64,000 nt of DNA, taken from the NCBI GenBank assembly GCA_009835325.1, contig VXWP01000082.1:1-64000 (forward strand), read 5' to 3'. Below the pieces are notes generated by a model. The model did not search any database and had not been told where the DNA came from. It saw nothing but the letters and a program-made list of their open reading frames with translations. Positions within the stretch are counted from its first letter, which is position 1. The number at the start of each line of letters is the position of its first letter. The stretch is from Gemmatimonadota bacterium. GTDB taxonomy: Bacteria > JAAXHH01. Shown one piece after another: positions 1-8,611 of this stretch. A program made the translations under genes and the position numbers.

Positions 1-47
1 TACCTGTACGGCTCGGGACAGGACCTCGACGGGGAAGGAACGGTTCG

Positions 48-1172
48 ATGAAAGTCAAGGTCGGTTTCCTGGGAGTGACTCATCCGCATGCCCGTCCCCA
101 TTTCCGCACCCTGGAGCTGCTGGACGAGGTGACGGGTATCGTAGCCTGGGACGATGATAACGAAGCGCTGGAACGATTGCGGCGCGAGGACCATCCCAAG
201 CTGGAGCCCGGACGGTCCACCTTCGACGGGATCATGGAGCGGGAGGACATACCCATCGTCGTATCGCTGGCAACGAACGACCGGAATCCCGAATGGGTGA
301 TCCGGGCGGCGAAGGCGGGAAAGCATATCCTGACTGAGAAGCCGGTCGCGGCCAGCAGCGTGGATATGGGATCCCTGCTCGACGCGGTTCGCGGCGCCGG
401 GGTTCGCCTGGGGGTCTACTACACCTGGCGGTCTCACCCCATCGTCAATGATCTCAGGGCGTTGATCGACGCGGGCGTCATCGGAAAGCTGTTGTCCGTG
501 GAAGGCAGGATGGTGACGTCCCAGGTCCGATTCCGCGACCCCACGCACTGGCTGTTCCAGAAGGGGATTGCCGGCGGCGGCATCTTAAGCTGGCTGGGCT
601 GCCACTGGATCGACGCGATCCGGTACATCACGCGGGAAGAGGTCACGGCCGTTACCGCCATGGTGGATACGTTGAACGAGCAGCCCATCGACGTGGAGGA
701 TACGGCCGGGGTAATCATGCGGATGGGCAGCGGCGCGATCGCCACGCTTCACGCCGGATATCTCCTGCCCATCAGCCAGGCCGGGTACCTGTCGGGCAGC
801 TACGACACCTACCTGGGTTTCCGCGGTCTGGAGGGCAACATTACCTGGTATCCCACCGCGGAGGACCGACCCGTCGTCGTCGAGAGTACATCGAAGGTTT
901 GGAATGCCACGCCTCGACGTGAACTGAAGTACGTCGTCGCGGAATCCGAAGCATACGGGGGCAGGTACGGTCAGGATTTCGTCGGCCGGTTCATCGCCTC
1001 GGCCATGGAGAACGGTTCGGGCAATCCGCAAAGCCCGGACGAGCCGGACGGCCCGGACGGCCCGTACGATGACGGTGAGAACGCCCTGCGCGTGCTGCGG
1101 ATCATCGAAGCCGCGTACCGGTCCAGCGAAACGGGCCGCATGGTTTCCCTGGAACAGGACCGGGAGGGTTAG
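48..1172 (+). CDS. Gfo/Idh/MocA family oxidoreductase
   Basis: Predicted cytoplasmic NAD(P)-dependent dehydrogenase of sugars, inositols or similar polyols, 374 aa, a normal length for the family. The N-terminal Rossmann half begins FLGVTHPHA, which departs from the usual GxGxxG loop, and carries the family EKPVA motif at residues 97-101. The C-terminal half is the dimerising sheet domain with a CHWID segment near residue 186, where the family places a catalytic histidine. A GGAAGG ribosome-binding site lies just before the ATG. An acidic DGPDGP repeat sits near residue 335. The gene ends 6 bp before the next one, so the two are probably co-transcribed. The substrate cannot be told from sequence. 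Confidence 0.9.
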   Translation: MKVKVGFLGVTHPHARPHFRTLELLDEVTGIVAWDDDNEALERLRREDHPKLEPGRSTFDGIMEREDIPIVVSLATNDRNPEWVIRAAKAGKHILTEKPVAASSVDMGSLLDAVRGAGVRLGVYYTWRSHPIVNDLRALIDAGVIGKLLSVEGRMVTSQVRFRDPTHWLFQKGIAGGGILSWLGCHWIDAIRYITREEVTAVTAMVDTLNEQPIDVEDTAGVIMRMGSGAIATLHAGYLLPISQAGYLSGSYDTYLGFRGLEGNITWYPTAEDRPVVVESTSKVWNATPRRELKYVVAESEAYGGRYGQDFVGRFIASAMENGSGNPQSPDEPDGPDGPYDDGENALRVLRIIEAAYRSSETGRMVSLEQDREG

Positions 1173-1178
1173 GCGCTC

Positions 1179-2006
1179 ATGGCTTCGATGCGTGACAGAG
1201 TGGTGGTGGTTACCGGTGCATCGACCGGTATCGGGCAGTCGGCGGCCGAGGCCTTTGCCCGCGAAGGCGCCACGGTCGTCCTGGCGGCCCGTTCCGAGGG
1301 CAGACTGGAACGCATCGCCGCGGACATCGAGAAGGCGGGTGGACGGGCAGTCCCCATGGCCGTGGACGTCACGGACCGGACCGCCGTGTTCGAAAAGATG
1401 AAAGAGATCGCGGCTTCCCAGGGAAGTATAGACGTGCTGGTCAACAACGCGGGAATCGGCCTGCTGAGTCCGGTGGACGGTATGGATCCGGAGGAATTGA
1501 AGCGGATCTTCGAGGTGAATTTCTTCGGCCTGATCTGGTGCACGCAGGCGGTACTGCCCCACATGATCAGGCAGCAAAGCGGCCGGATCGTCAATATCTC
1601 ATCCGTCGCCGGCAAGCGGGCACTGCCTCACATCTCGGCCTACTGTGCGAGCAAATTCGCCGTGCAGGCCTTTTCGGACAGTTTGCGCATGGAAGTGGCC
1701 GAACACGGGATCACTGTTACGGTCCTGTGCCCGCCCCGGGTCGACACGACCTTCCACGACACGCCCCTGATGAGACAGAAGGGGCAGCGGATGAGCGCTC
1801 CTTCGATCTCCGCCGAATACGTGGCCGCGGCCATCGTCCGCGCCGCCCGCCGGGGAAGCCGGGAAGTCGTGGTCTCCTTCTACGGCAAGTTCTTCGTCTT
1901 CTTCCACTGGCTGTCGCCCCGCCTCCTGGAATGGATCATGAAGCACCTCTGGATGCGGCTTGACACGAAGAAGACCGAAAGGACGGGCGGGGAGGAAGGA
2001 CCATGA
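1179..2006 (+). CDS. SDR family oxidoreductase
   Basis: Classical short-chain dehydrogenase/reductase of 275 aa. It shows the NAD(P) loop TGASTGIG near residue 13, NNAG near residue 90, and a catalytic SxnYxxxK in the form SSVAG...YCASK around residues 142-160. The C-terminus has a hydrophobic, aromatic stretch (FFVFFHWLSPRLLEW), which suggests membrane association as in some lipid or sterol SDRs; this is inference. ATG 1179 is used, and a second ATG three codons later is also possible. It follows the Gfo/Idh gene by 6 bp and probably shares its transcript. Substrate unknown. Confidence 0.9.
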   Translation: MASMRDRVVVVTGASTGIGQSAAEAFAREGATVVLAARSEGRLERIAADIEKAGGRAVPMAVDVTDRTAVFEKMKEIAASQGSIDVLVNNAGIGLLSPVDGMDPEELKRIFEVNFFGLIWCTQAVLPHMIRQQSGRIVNISSVAGKRALPHISAYCASKFAVQAFSDSLRMEVAEHGITVTVLCPPRVDTTFHDTPLMRQKGQRMSAPSISAEYVAAAIVRAARRGSREVVVSFYGKFFVFFHWLSPRLLEWIMKHLWMRLDTKKTERTGGEEGP

Positions 2007-2047
2007 AGTCCTGTCTGCGCTGAAGCCCGCCCCGAATCCTGCTCCGT

Positions 2048-3472
2048 CTATCCGTTCACCGATTTCGAAATCTCTTCGACCGCGCCGAGTATCTTATCCA
2101 CTTCGGCCGCCGTGACCATGATGTGCATCGAGGCGCGGTTGGCGTCCCAGCCGACCTGCAGGTGGGTCACGCTGCGGATGTAGATGTTGTAATCCTCCAA
2201 CAGCTTTGTATTCAGATCCCGCGTCGGCACCCCCTTGATTCGGAAGGGGATCAGACCCGCGTGTAACCTCGGGTCCTCGGAAGCGAATACCTCCACGCCG
2301 TCGATGTTGCGTAGCCCCATGGCCAGCTTGCCGGCCAGGTAGCGGATGCGGGCTTCGATCCCTTCAGGGGTCAGGTGGTTGTGAAAATCGAGCGCCGCGT
2401 TGACGGCTGTCCACTTCGCATAGCAGCTGGAACCCCGCCGCGTATACTGGCCGGCCGAGTTCATCCGCTCGAGCCACCGCTCGTTCGTGGAGAGATCTTC
2501 GCCGTACATGTTCTTGCCCGCGAAGGGCGTGGTCGAGGTGACGGGCTGAATCCGGTCGAACATGTCCTCTTTCACATAGAAGAAACCGGACTGCATGGAG
2601 GCCAGCATCCATTTGTGCGACGGGCCGGCGTACATGTCGCATCCGAGGTCGTGCATGTCGAGCTTGACCATGCCCGGTGGTTGGGCGCCGTCCACCAGCG
2701 TGATGACGCCCTTTGACCGCGCCATCTCGCAGATCTCCTTGACCGGCATGAACAGTCCGTCCGTGTAGTTCGTATGACAGAAGCTGAGCAGCTTGGTCCG
2801 TGGCGTGATCGCGGCTTCGAAGGCCTTCAGGAGGTCGTCCGGCGACTTCGGCGGGTGAAGCTTCGGGTCGGAAAGGTCGATGACGCCTACCTTCAGCTTG
2901 TCCCGGTGCGCCCGGTTCAGCACGGGGTTCGTGCCGGCACCGTGGCAGTGGTTGGTATAGAGGATCTCGTCCCCAGGTTCGAGAACGGGTCCGAAAGTAC
3001 CCGTGATCATCCCGTCCGTAGTATTGTTCGCCAGGGCGAGTTCGTTGGGTTTGCAGCCGACGTACGCGGCGAATTTGGCCATGAACGCGTCGGCAAAGTC
3101 CATGGTATAGTGATTTAGCCTGAAATCCACGTAATCGTTGTTGAGGCGATTCAAGGCGTCGATCTGCGCCATGTGGACGCTGCGCGGCGAAGGTCCCCGC
3201 GTCCCGGTGTTCATGTAGGCGAGGTCCGGGCGGATCAGGAACTGTTTGGTGACCAGTTTCCAGAACTGCTCGTCATCGGGCGCGGCCGCCGCGCCCATGT
3301 CGTTCATGTCCACCGACGCACGGGCGGATTTCGTTCCCAGCGACAGCAGCGCGGCGCCTGCCAGCGTGCCGCCGAGAAAGCGGCCCAGGAAACCTCTGCG
3401 GTTGAGCGCCGCCAGTTCCCTGGGATCTTCGAATCTCGGATCGAAGTTCAGATCCGGTGAGAGGGGGTTCAT
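2048..3472 (-). CDS. Tat-exported class V aminotransferase-like PLP enzyme
   Basis: Fold-type I PLP enzyme of the class V aminotransferase group, which includes isopenicillin N epimerase-like proteins and cysteine desulfurases. An upstream in-frame ATG at 3556 exists, but the ATG at 3472 has a GGAGGT seven bases before it and is chosen, giving 474 aa. Residues 22-52 look like a twin-arginine signal (NRRGFLGRF followed by a Gly/Ala/Leu segment ending AxA). The cofactor site is recognisable: LVDGAQPPG supplies the Asp that pairs with the pyridine nitrogen, and GPSHKW supplies the Schiff-base Lys. Export of a PLP enzyme is seen in Tat substrates because the cofactor is loaded before export. Amino donor unknown. 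Confidence 0.85.
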   Translation of the reverse strand: MNPLSPDLNFDPRFEDPRELAALNRRGFLGRFLGGTLAGAALLSLGTKSARASVDMNDMGAAAAPDDEQFWKLVTKQFLIRPDLAYMNTGTRGPSPRSVHMAQIDALNRLNNDYVDFRLNHYTMDFADAFMAKFAAYVGCKPNELALANNTTDGMITGTFGPVLEPGDEILYTNHCHGAGTNPVLNRAHRDKLKVGVIDLSDPKLHPPKSPDDLLKAFEAAITPRTKLLSFCHTNYTDGLFMPVKEICEMARSKGVITLVDGAQPPGMVKLDMHDLGCDMYAGPSHKWMLASMQSGFFYVKEDMFDRIQPVTSTTPFAGKNMYGEDLSTNERWLERMNSAGQYTRRGSSCYAKWTAVNAALDFHNHLTPEGIEARIRYLAGKLAMGLRNIDGVEVFASEDPRLHAGLIPFRIKGVPTRDLNTKLLEDYNIYIRSVTHLQVGWDANRASMHIMVTAAEVDKILGAVEEISKSVNG

Positions 3473-3817
3473 GGGAGTACCTCCGAATCCGCCGTCCGCA
3501 ACCGGCGCTGCACCGGGTGGTTCCAGCACGGTATTCATCCGGTTGAAGGCGGTCATGATAAGCTGGGGAAGAGATACTCTTATTTATGCGTCACGGCCCG
3601 ATTTTAAGCAACCTGTTTTTGATTCGAAGGCTAAGAAATCACTTGACAAGGCACCCCCCTTCCGTATATTTGCCCGAAGGAGCAAATCCTTTAATCCTCA
3701 TCCCCAACAACCTATGCGCGACCACCGACCAGGCATCCCACCGTCTTTGCCGGTGCCGTGTATTCATTGAGGTTGTCAGGGAGACCATTTCTTCCTATGA
3801 AGGGCAGGAGTGTCAGT
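3473..3817. other. Intergenic region between aminotransferase and cold-shock gene
   Basis: This 345-bp divergent gap holds no convincing gene. It contains the cold-shock promoter described separately. Just downstream is a short inverted repeat ATTTGC...GCAAAT (about 3669-3690), followed by a leader of roughly 140 nt before the csp start. Long structured leaders are typical of cold-shock mRNAs. The stretch is visibly more AT-rich than the coding DNA around it. Confidence 0.5.
3643..3670 (+). promoter_or_regulatory. Sigma-70-type promoter of the cold-shock gene
   Basis: A consensus -35 box TTGACA (3643-3648) is followed by a 16-base spacer and a TATATT -10 box (3665-3670, five of six consensus bases). 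Transcription would start near 3677, leaving a long leader before the csp ATG at 3818. Confidence 0.65.
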
Positions 3818-4024
3818 ATGGAACGCGGCACGGTAAAGTGGTTTAACGAACGCAAGGGGTTCGGATTCATCGCGCGAGACGATGGGGACGATGTGTTCGT
3901 TCACTATTCAGCGATCGTCGCGCAGGGATTCAAGACGCTGAATGAAGGCGATGAAGTCACCTTTGACATTACTGAAGGTCCCAAGGGACTCCAGGCCGCT
4001 AACGTAACCAAGGTGTCCGGTTAG
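3818..4024 (+). CDS. cspA: Cold-shock domain protein
   Basis: Single cold-shock domain of 68 aa, a single-stranded nucleic-acid binding RNA chaperone. Both RNP motifs are intact: KGFGFI (RNP1, around residues 13-18) and DVFVHY (RNP2, around 25-30). The end ([10 protein letters not shown]) matches the last strand of the fold. The ATG at 3818 has a GGAG ribosome-binding site at 3807-3810, so the longer upstream reading frame is not used. The gene appears monocistronic, with a strong promoter about 150 bp upstream and a hairpin right after it. The paralogue number (A, B, C...) cannot be assigned. Confidence 0.95.
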   Translation: MERGTVKWFNERKGFGFIARDDGDDVFVHYSAIVAQGFKTLNEGDEVTFDITEGPKGLQAANVTKVSG

Positions 4025-4055
4025 AGACGCCTGCACAGCACAGCACGCAAGTGTG

Positions 4056-4092
4056 ATAGCCCGTGAACTGATCCGCACAGTACACGGGCTAT
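4056..4092 (+). terminator. Hairpin terminator after the cold-shock gene
   Basis: A perfect 10-bp inverted repeat, ATAGCCCGTG (4056-4065) and CACGGGCTAT (4083-4092), encloses a 17-base loop about 30 bp after the csp stop. The following sequence TTGTGT is only weakly T-rich, so this may terminate inefficiently or stabilise the mRNA 3' end. Confidence 0.6.
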
Positions 4093-4171
4093 TGTGTATC
4101 GAAGGACGCGCTGCCAACGGACCGACCCCTTACGGACCCGCCCGAACGCCGGGCGCTCAGGAGATGCCAGT

Positions 4172-5068
4172 ATGCCCGGCAGAGACTCGCCTGTTCCGGT
4201 AACCGACTTCGACACGCCCTCCCTCGAGTTTGACTTCCCCCGCCTGAGCATCGGATTCGCCGAGTACGACGAAGGCCCGACCGGATGTACCCTCTTCCTT
4301 TTCGACGAAGGCTTCGTCACGGCCGTCGACGTGCGCGGCGGCATGCCCGGCGTGGTCGAATTCGAGTACCAGTTCCACCACGCCATTTGCTTCGCAGGGG
4401 GTTCGTTGCACGGGCTGGAAGCCGTGTCCGGCGTGCGGGCCGCCCTGACCGCTGCAGCGGCGCCAAGCAATCCCCCGCCCCTCCCGCTCGTCGCCGGTGC
4501 GATCATCTTCGACTGGTTCAACCGGAAGGGTTTTGTGTATCCGGACAAGGCGCTCGGCAAAGCGGCCGCGGAGGCGGCGTCACCGGACCGGTTCTTCTAC
4601 GGCCGGCGCGGCGCGGGACGCTGGGCGGGCGTCGGCCAGGGAGGCGCTTTTCGCGAGATCGGCGCGACGAAGATCGCCGTTTTCACTGTGGTGAACGCCC
4701 TGGGTGACATCGTGGACCGCGAAGGCCGGGTCCGCACGCGGGATCATCGTCATCCCTACGACAAGCTGGAAGCGCGCCTCGCCAGGGGCTCGAAATCCAG
4801 GTCCGACCAGATGGGCAGGCATACCACGCTGACGCTGGTCGTGACCAACCAGAAATGGACCCAGGGGGAACTGAACCAGATCGGCAGGCAGGTCCACGCG
4901 TCCATGGCCCGGGCGATCCAGCCCTTTCACACGACGCGGGACGGGGACGTGCTGTTTACGGCGACGACGGGCGAGGTGGAGAACAGGCGCCTGAAGAGCA
5001 CGACCGATTTCGGGATGATCGCCTCGGAACTGGCCTGGGACGCCGTGCTGAACAGCCTGGGAGCGTGA
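4172..5068 (+). CDS. P1 family peptidase (DmpA/NylC-type Ntn hydrolase)
   Basis: Predicted self-cleaving N-terminal-nucleophile hydrolase of the S58/P1 family, whose members are aminopeptidases, beta-peptidases and nylon-oligomer hydrolases. The chosen ATG has AGGAG eight bases upstream and gives 298 aa. Family landmarks are GAIIFDW with a later VYPDKA, an aromatic, Gly-rich stretch leading to TVVNALGDI, and the GRHTTLTLVVTNQ segment where NylC cleaves itself before its Thr nucleophile. Here the nucleophile would be Thr218 (codon 4823), but the residue before it is His217 rather than the usual Asn. The gene stands between the csp terminator and a convergent gene. Activity is plausible but not certain. 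Confidence 0.8.
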   Translation: MPGRDSPVPVTDFDTPSLEFDFPRLSIGFAEYDEGPTGCTLFLFDEGFVTAVDVRGGMPGVVEFEYQFHHAICFAGGSLHGLEAVSGVRAALTAAAAPSNPPPLPLVAGAIIFDWFNRKGFVYPDKALGKAAAEAASPDRFFYGRRGAGRWAGVGQGGAFREIGATKIAVFTVVNALGDIVDREGRVRTRDHRHPYDKLEARLARGSKSRSDQMGRHTTLTLVVTNQKWTQGELNQIGRQVHASMARAIQPFHTTRDGDVLFTATTGEVENRRLKSTTDFGMIASELAWDAVLNSLGA

Positions 5069-5125
5069 TTGCCTCGAGCCGGTTACTGGACGCCGGCGCG
5101 GCTTGAACCCCGGTCACCCGGCCGG

Positions 5126-7663
5126 TCACCGGGCGAGGTTCTCGTAGATTGCGCGGGCTTCCCGGAACTGGCCGATCACGTGATCGATTTCCTCTTGCGA
5201 ACGCCAGCCTGGATGTGCTTCGGCCATTTCGATGAGCCGGTCGATCCACCGGACGAAGTACCGGGCGGAATCCGGGTTGCGGATCGGGTCGTCGCCCGCG
5301 TAGACCCGAATGGACTGGGTGGTGGCCAGCGGATAGCGGTCGTCGATGGGATGGGTCCACGGGGCGCCCTCGGCCTGGAGGGTGTACCATCCGCTGTCTC
5401 GAACGGTCATCTCATCCTCGAAAACCGCTTCCGTACCTTCCCCGGACAGCGGGATCTCCTTCAGAATCCGGCCGTTCCGGTAGACCGTAACCTTCTCGAG
5501 GGGTACGATGCTCCGGACGGTGCCCCGCAGCGTGATTGCACCGCCCTCCTTCGGAAGCCGGATGACCTCGCCGGGCATCGCATCGTCGATGGTGAATTCA
5601 AGCAGCGGTCCATTGGTGGCGAAGGTCCGTCCGGCCCGCAGCGCCGACAGCCAGGCGTCCCAAGACAGGATCTTGTCGCCCAGGTAGACGTAGGACCGCA
5701 CCTGTCCGACGATGGCGGTGCGGTACATGCTGCTGATGGAGTCCTCCCCGCCCGTCAGCACGATGTTGATGTCGTTGTTGAGCAGGTGATGCCACACGTC
5801 GAGTACGGCGTGGCCCGCCCCCGAGATCTCGAGGGCTTCCACGGTACCCAGCGCCGCGTCCACGGGAAAGGCCTTGGCGCTGCCGAGCGTCGGGTTCTCG
5901 CCGCCCAGTGGATCGGCCTCGCCGAAATAGGGATGGACGTATGCCCTGAATGCGTCCTGCTCACCGGCAAGCCTCAGCATATCCGTGTTTGACGGGTACA
6001 GGCTGTATATCGCGGTGCCCTCGTAACCGGACGCGAAGGGCGACAGGAGGAAGTCCGAAAGCCCGATGAAGTATACATGCCCGTGGAAAGCGGGCCGGTA
6101 CTCCTCGCCCACGTGCAGGATGTGGTCCGGCGTGGAAAGGGCGTCGGGCTTGCCCGTGAAGAACTGGTAGTCGAGCATGCGGTTGTCCTTGTTGGCCACG
6201 AGCTCGTTGACCACGGACTGGTCCTCCGCCTCCGACATGTGCATCAGGTTCTCCAACGTGTTGTGCAGGTCCCCCGCGTAGTTCATGTGAATGTGGGTGC
6301 TGCCGCTGTACCATCCCTTTTTCCGCAAATCCGTCATGCGCCGCAGCGTCAGGGCCACGGCAGTGGTCTTCCCGTCCTCGATCTGGACGGTCGCGCTGGC
6401 GGGATGGAATTCGAAGCCCTTCATGGCTTCCACGGTCAGCGGTCCGGTCGGGACGTCCAGGATGAAAGATCCGGGTGCGTGAAAGAAGTATTCCCGGAGC
6501 CGGCCGACGCGGTGGTACGCGCCTTCCGCGGCATAGGACTTGCCGTCGGATGCCCGGGCGTATACGCGGGCCGTGACCGGTTTACCCGAGTCGCCGTCCA
6601 GCACGGTGACCGCCGCCCGGCCGTGGGGACCGCGCCAGCGCTTCTCCTCGATGACGATGTCGGTCAGCCTGCCGCCCACGGTCTCCATGATACGCAAGCC
6701 CGGCAGGCCGTTTTCATTGGTGATGTAGGCAATTCTGGACCCGTCCGGCGACCAGCGAGGATAGAAATCGTCCCAGTCTCCGAAGGTGATCTTGTAGGGA
6801 TGGCCCCCATCGGCGGGCAGCAGGTAGAGTTTCGTGTACTGGCCGCCTCGGTGAGAAGCGTACACGAAGCGCGACCCGTCCGGCGACCAGTGCGGCCGGG
6901 TCCGGTACAGCGTCTGTTCTTCGAGTACGATACGGGCCCGGTCGATGCCGAACGGTTCGACGGGCATCCGCCAGACGGCGCCGGATCCGAGGGGAATGCC
7001 GCGGTTGCCGATGAACATCAGCTCACTGCCGTCCGGCGACCAGCTCGGCTCGATGTGGAGGTCATAGGCGCCGAAGTACAGGCGGCTCCTGCCATAGTCG
7101 TTGTCGCGGGTCAGCTGGATCGGGTCTCCGGCCGCGCCGCCGTCCGCCATGTCCTGCACGAAAATGTTGAAATAGCCGTTGGGTTCCGTGGACACGTAGG
7201 CCAGTCTGGAACCGTCGGGCGACCATGTGGGATCGAGGTAAAGGTGATCCCCCGTCTTCAGCGGCCGGGAAACCCCGGTTTCGACGTTCAGGACCATGAG
7301 ATCGATCGTCCGGTTGTCGGTTTCCGCCGTGTAGGCGATCCATGCGCCGTCGGGCGACCAGGCCGGTGAGGAGTCGTAGGTTTCGTTGTCCGTGAGTTCG
7401 TAAGCCGTGCGTTCGCCCAGTCGCATACGCCATATCGATCCGTGCAGCGCGAAGGCCAGTGTCTCGCCGTCGGGGGACCATGCCGGCCGGCGGGGCGTGG
7501 TCGTGGAAGGCGGCGGCAGGTAGAAGTTGTGCATGTAGTTGCCGCCGGTGCGGGCAGCCTGGTAGGCCGTGGGAGGAGGCTGCTGGGCTACCGTACCGCC
7601 AGCCGTCGCGATGAAGCCGGCGGCGAGGACGAGGCGCAGGGACGCGGATATCCGCTGGATCAT
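5126..7663 (-). CDS. PD40 beta-propeller fused to CehA/McbA-type metallohydrolase
   Basis: Exported protein of 845 aa. Residues 1-27 form a signal peptide (ending GGTVAQ). Residues about 45-330 contain repeated WSPDG motifs of a TolB-like PD40 propeller. After a beta-rich linker, residues about 450-800 form a CehA/McbA-like PHP-related hydrolase that opens with GWYSGSTHIHMNYAGD, a likely metal-binding histidine cluster, and continues through HVGEEYR and HPYFGEADP. The family includes a carbamate/phosphonate-type hydrolase, but substrates vary. ATG 7663 overlaps the stop of the upstream dioxygenase gene as ATGA, so the two are translationally coupled. A longer in-frame reading extends to 8074 but lacks support. 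Confidence 0.88.
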   Translation of the reverse strand: MIQRISASLRLVLAAGFIATAGGTVAQQPPPTAYQAARTGGNYMHNFYLPPPSTTTPRRPAWSPDGETLAFALHGSIWRMRLGERTAYELTDNETYDSSPAWSPDGAWIAYTAETDNRTIDLMVLNVETGVSRPLKTGDHLYLDPTWSPDGSRLAYVSTEPNGYFNIFVQDMADGGAAGDPIQLTRDNDYGRSRLYFGAYDLHIEPSWSPDGSELMFIGNRGIPLGSGAVWRMPVEPFGIDRARIVLEEQTLYRTRPHWSPDGSRFVYASHRGGQYTKLYLLPADGGHPYKITFGDWDDFYPRWSPDGSRIAYITNENGLPGLRIMETVGGRLTDIVIEEKRWRGPHGRAAVTVLDGDSGKPVTARVYARASDGKSYAAEGAYHRVGRLREYFFHAPGSFILDVPTGPLTVEAMKGFEFHPASATVQIEDGKTTAVALTLRRMTDLRKKGWYSGSTHIHMNYAGDLHNTLENLMHMSEAEDQSVVNELVANKDNRMLDYQFFTGKPDALSTPDHILHVGEEYRPAFHGHVYFIGLSDFLLSPFASGYEGTAIYSLYPSNTDMLRLAGEQDAFRAYVHPYFGEADPLGGENPTLGSAKAFPVDAALGTVEALEISGAGHAVLDVWHHLLNNDINIVLTGGEDSISSMYRTAIVGQVRSYVYLGDKILSWDAWLSALRAGRTFATNGPLLEFTIDDAMPGEVIRLPKEGGAITLRGTVRSIVPLEKVTVYRNGRILKEIPLSGEGTEAVFEDEMTVRDSGWYTLQAEGAPWTHPIDDRYPLATTQSIRVYAGDDPIRNPDSARYFVRWIDRLIEMAEAHPGWRSQEEIDHVIGQFREARAIYENLAR

Positions 7664-8475
7664 ATTGTAACACCTCCAAGCGCCTTCTCCACTTCGGATT
7701 CCCACGTGCCGTCCACGCGAACGCCGTACTCCGCCACCCCTCCCGTTGCCCGTGGTCCGGTGACATAGGGCCGGTAGTCGCGGCCGTCCGCGATGAGTTG
7801 CTCCGGCGCGTAGTCCGCGCGCAGAAAGTGGAAGGCGATGCCTGCGCGGGACCGGTCCGTCCGGTTGTGGCCGGTACAGTGCGCGGTTCCGTAGCAGAAG
7901 AACAGGGCGCCGCCCGCTTTTAGTTCGATGGTGTCCGCCTGTTCCTCCGGCGGATAACAGCGGATGTGGTGATCGCTGTAGGGGTCCCGGCGGTGCTCGT
8001 AAGGTGTCCGGTAACTGCCGGGAATCACCTGCATGGTGCCGTTCTCGACGGTGGCGTCGTGCACTGCGATCCACATGGCCGTTCCCATGAGCGGATCACG
8101 GATCTTGAAATAGGCGTTATCCTGGTGCCAGTGGGTGCCCATGCCGTCTCCGCCCGGCTTGAGAAAGACCTGGTCCAGGTGGAGAATAAAAGGATCTCCG
8201 ATCAACTGGGAGATGGCACCGGCCACGTCGGGCTGGAACGGAAGAGCCCTGAACAGGTCGCTGTGCCGGTACATCGGGCACAGTTGCAGATTGCGCTGCG
8301 TGGTGGACGTCGTCTTCCCGTCGCCCTCCGTGGCGACGTTGCGCAGGGCGCCGTCTTCCATGAGACGATCGATCTCGGCCTGGAGGGCCCGGGTTTCCCG
8401 GTCCGAGAAGAATCCCGGTCTGGCCACGTAGCCGTGGGTGCTGAAATGGGCGACTTCGTCGCTTGTCAAAGTCAT
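7660..8475 (-). CDS. Phytanoyl-CoA dioxygenase (PhyH) family protein
   Basis: Non-haem Fe(II)/2-oxoglutarate-dependent dioxygenase, 271 aa. The facial triad is visible: HWHQDNAYF (His and Asp of HxD, around residues 118-121) and a distal His in GTAHCTGHNRTDRSR, followed by the Arg that binds 2-oxoglutarate. The segment NGTMQVIPGSY is a typical family core. No targeting signal. The start is an ATG with AGGA about ten bases upstream. It is the first gene of a two-gene unit with the PD40-metallohydrolase. Such genes are abundant in sponge-associated and marine uncultured lineages, where substrates are rarely known. Confidence 0.92.
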   Translation of the reverse strand: MTLTSDEVAHFSTHGYVARPGFFSDRETRALQAEIDRLMEDGALRNVATEGDGKTTSTTQRNLQLCPMYRHSDLFRALPFQPDVAGAISQLIGDPFILHLDQVFLKPGGDGMGTHWHQDNAYFKIRDPLMGTAMWIAVHDATVENGTMQVIPGSYRTPYEHRRDPYSDHHIRCYPPEEQADTIELKAGGALFFCYGTAHCTGHNRTDRSRAGIAFHFLRADYAPEQLIADGRDYRPYVTGPRATGGVAEYGVRVDGTWESEVEKALGGVTI

Positions 8476-8489
8476 CTTCTGGAAGTCCT

Positions 8490-8514
8490 TTATCTGTGGA
8501 GATTATCTGTGGAG
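8490..8514. repeat. 12-bp tandem duplication
   Basis: Two copies of TTATCTGTGGAG (8490-8501 and 8503-8514), separated by one base, lie just upstream of the dioxygenase start. The element is one of many short tandem duplications seen in the gaps of this window. Confidence 0.8.
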
Positions 8515-8611
8515 GATTTTTGCTGGTTCGTTCGGTGTCTGAAACGCATGCGGACCGGCAGGTATGTGCACTATGACCAACCCGGGCTTCCATAGTCAAG
8601 CGGAAGATGGC

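Noticed and set aside
7664-8074. N-terminal extension of the PD40-metallohydrolase to 8074
   Set aside because: It would overlap the dioxygenase gene almost entirely and lacks a signal peptide there, whereas the ATG at 7663 begins a typical signal and couples with ATGA.
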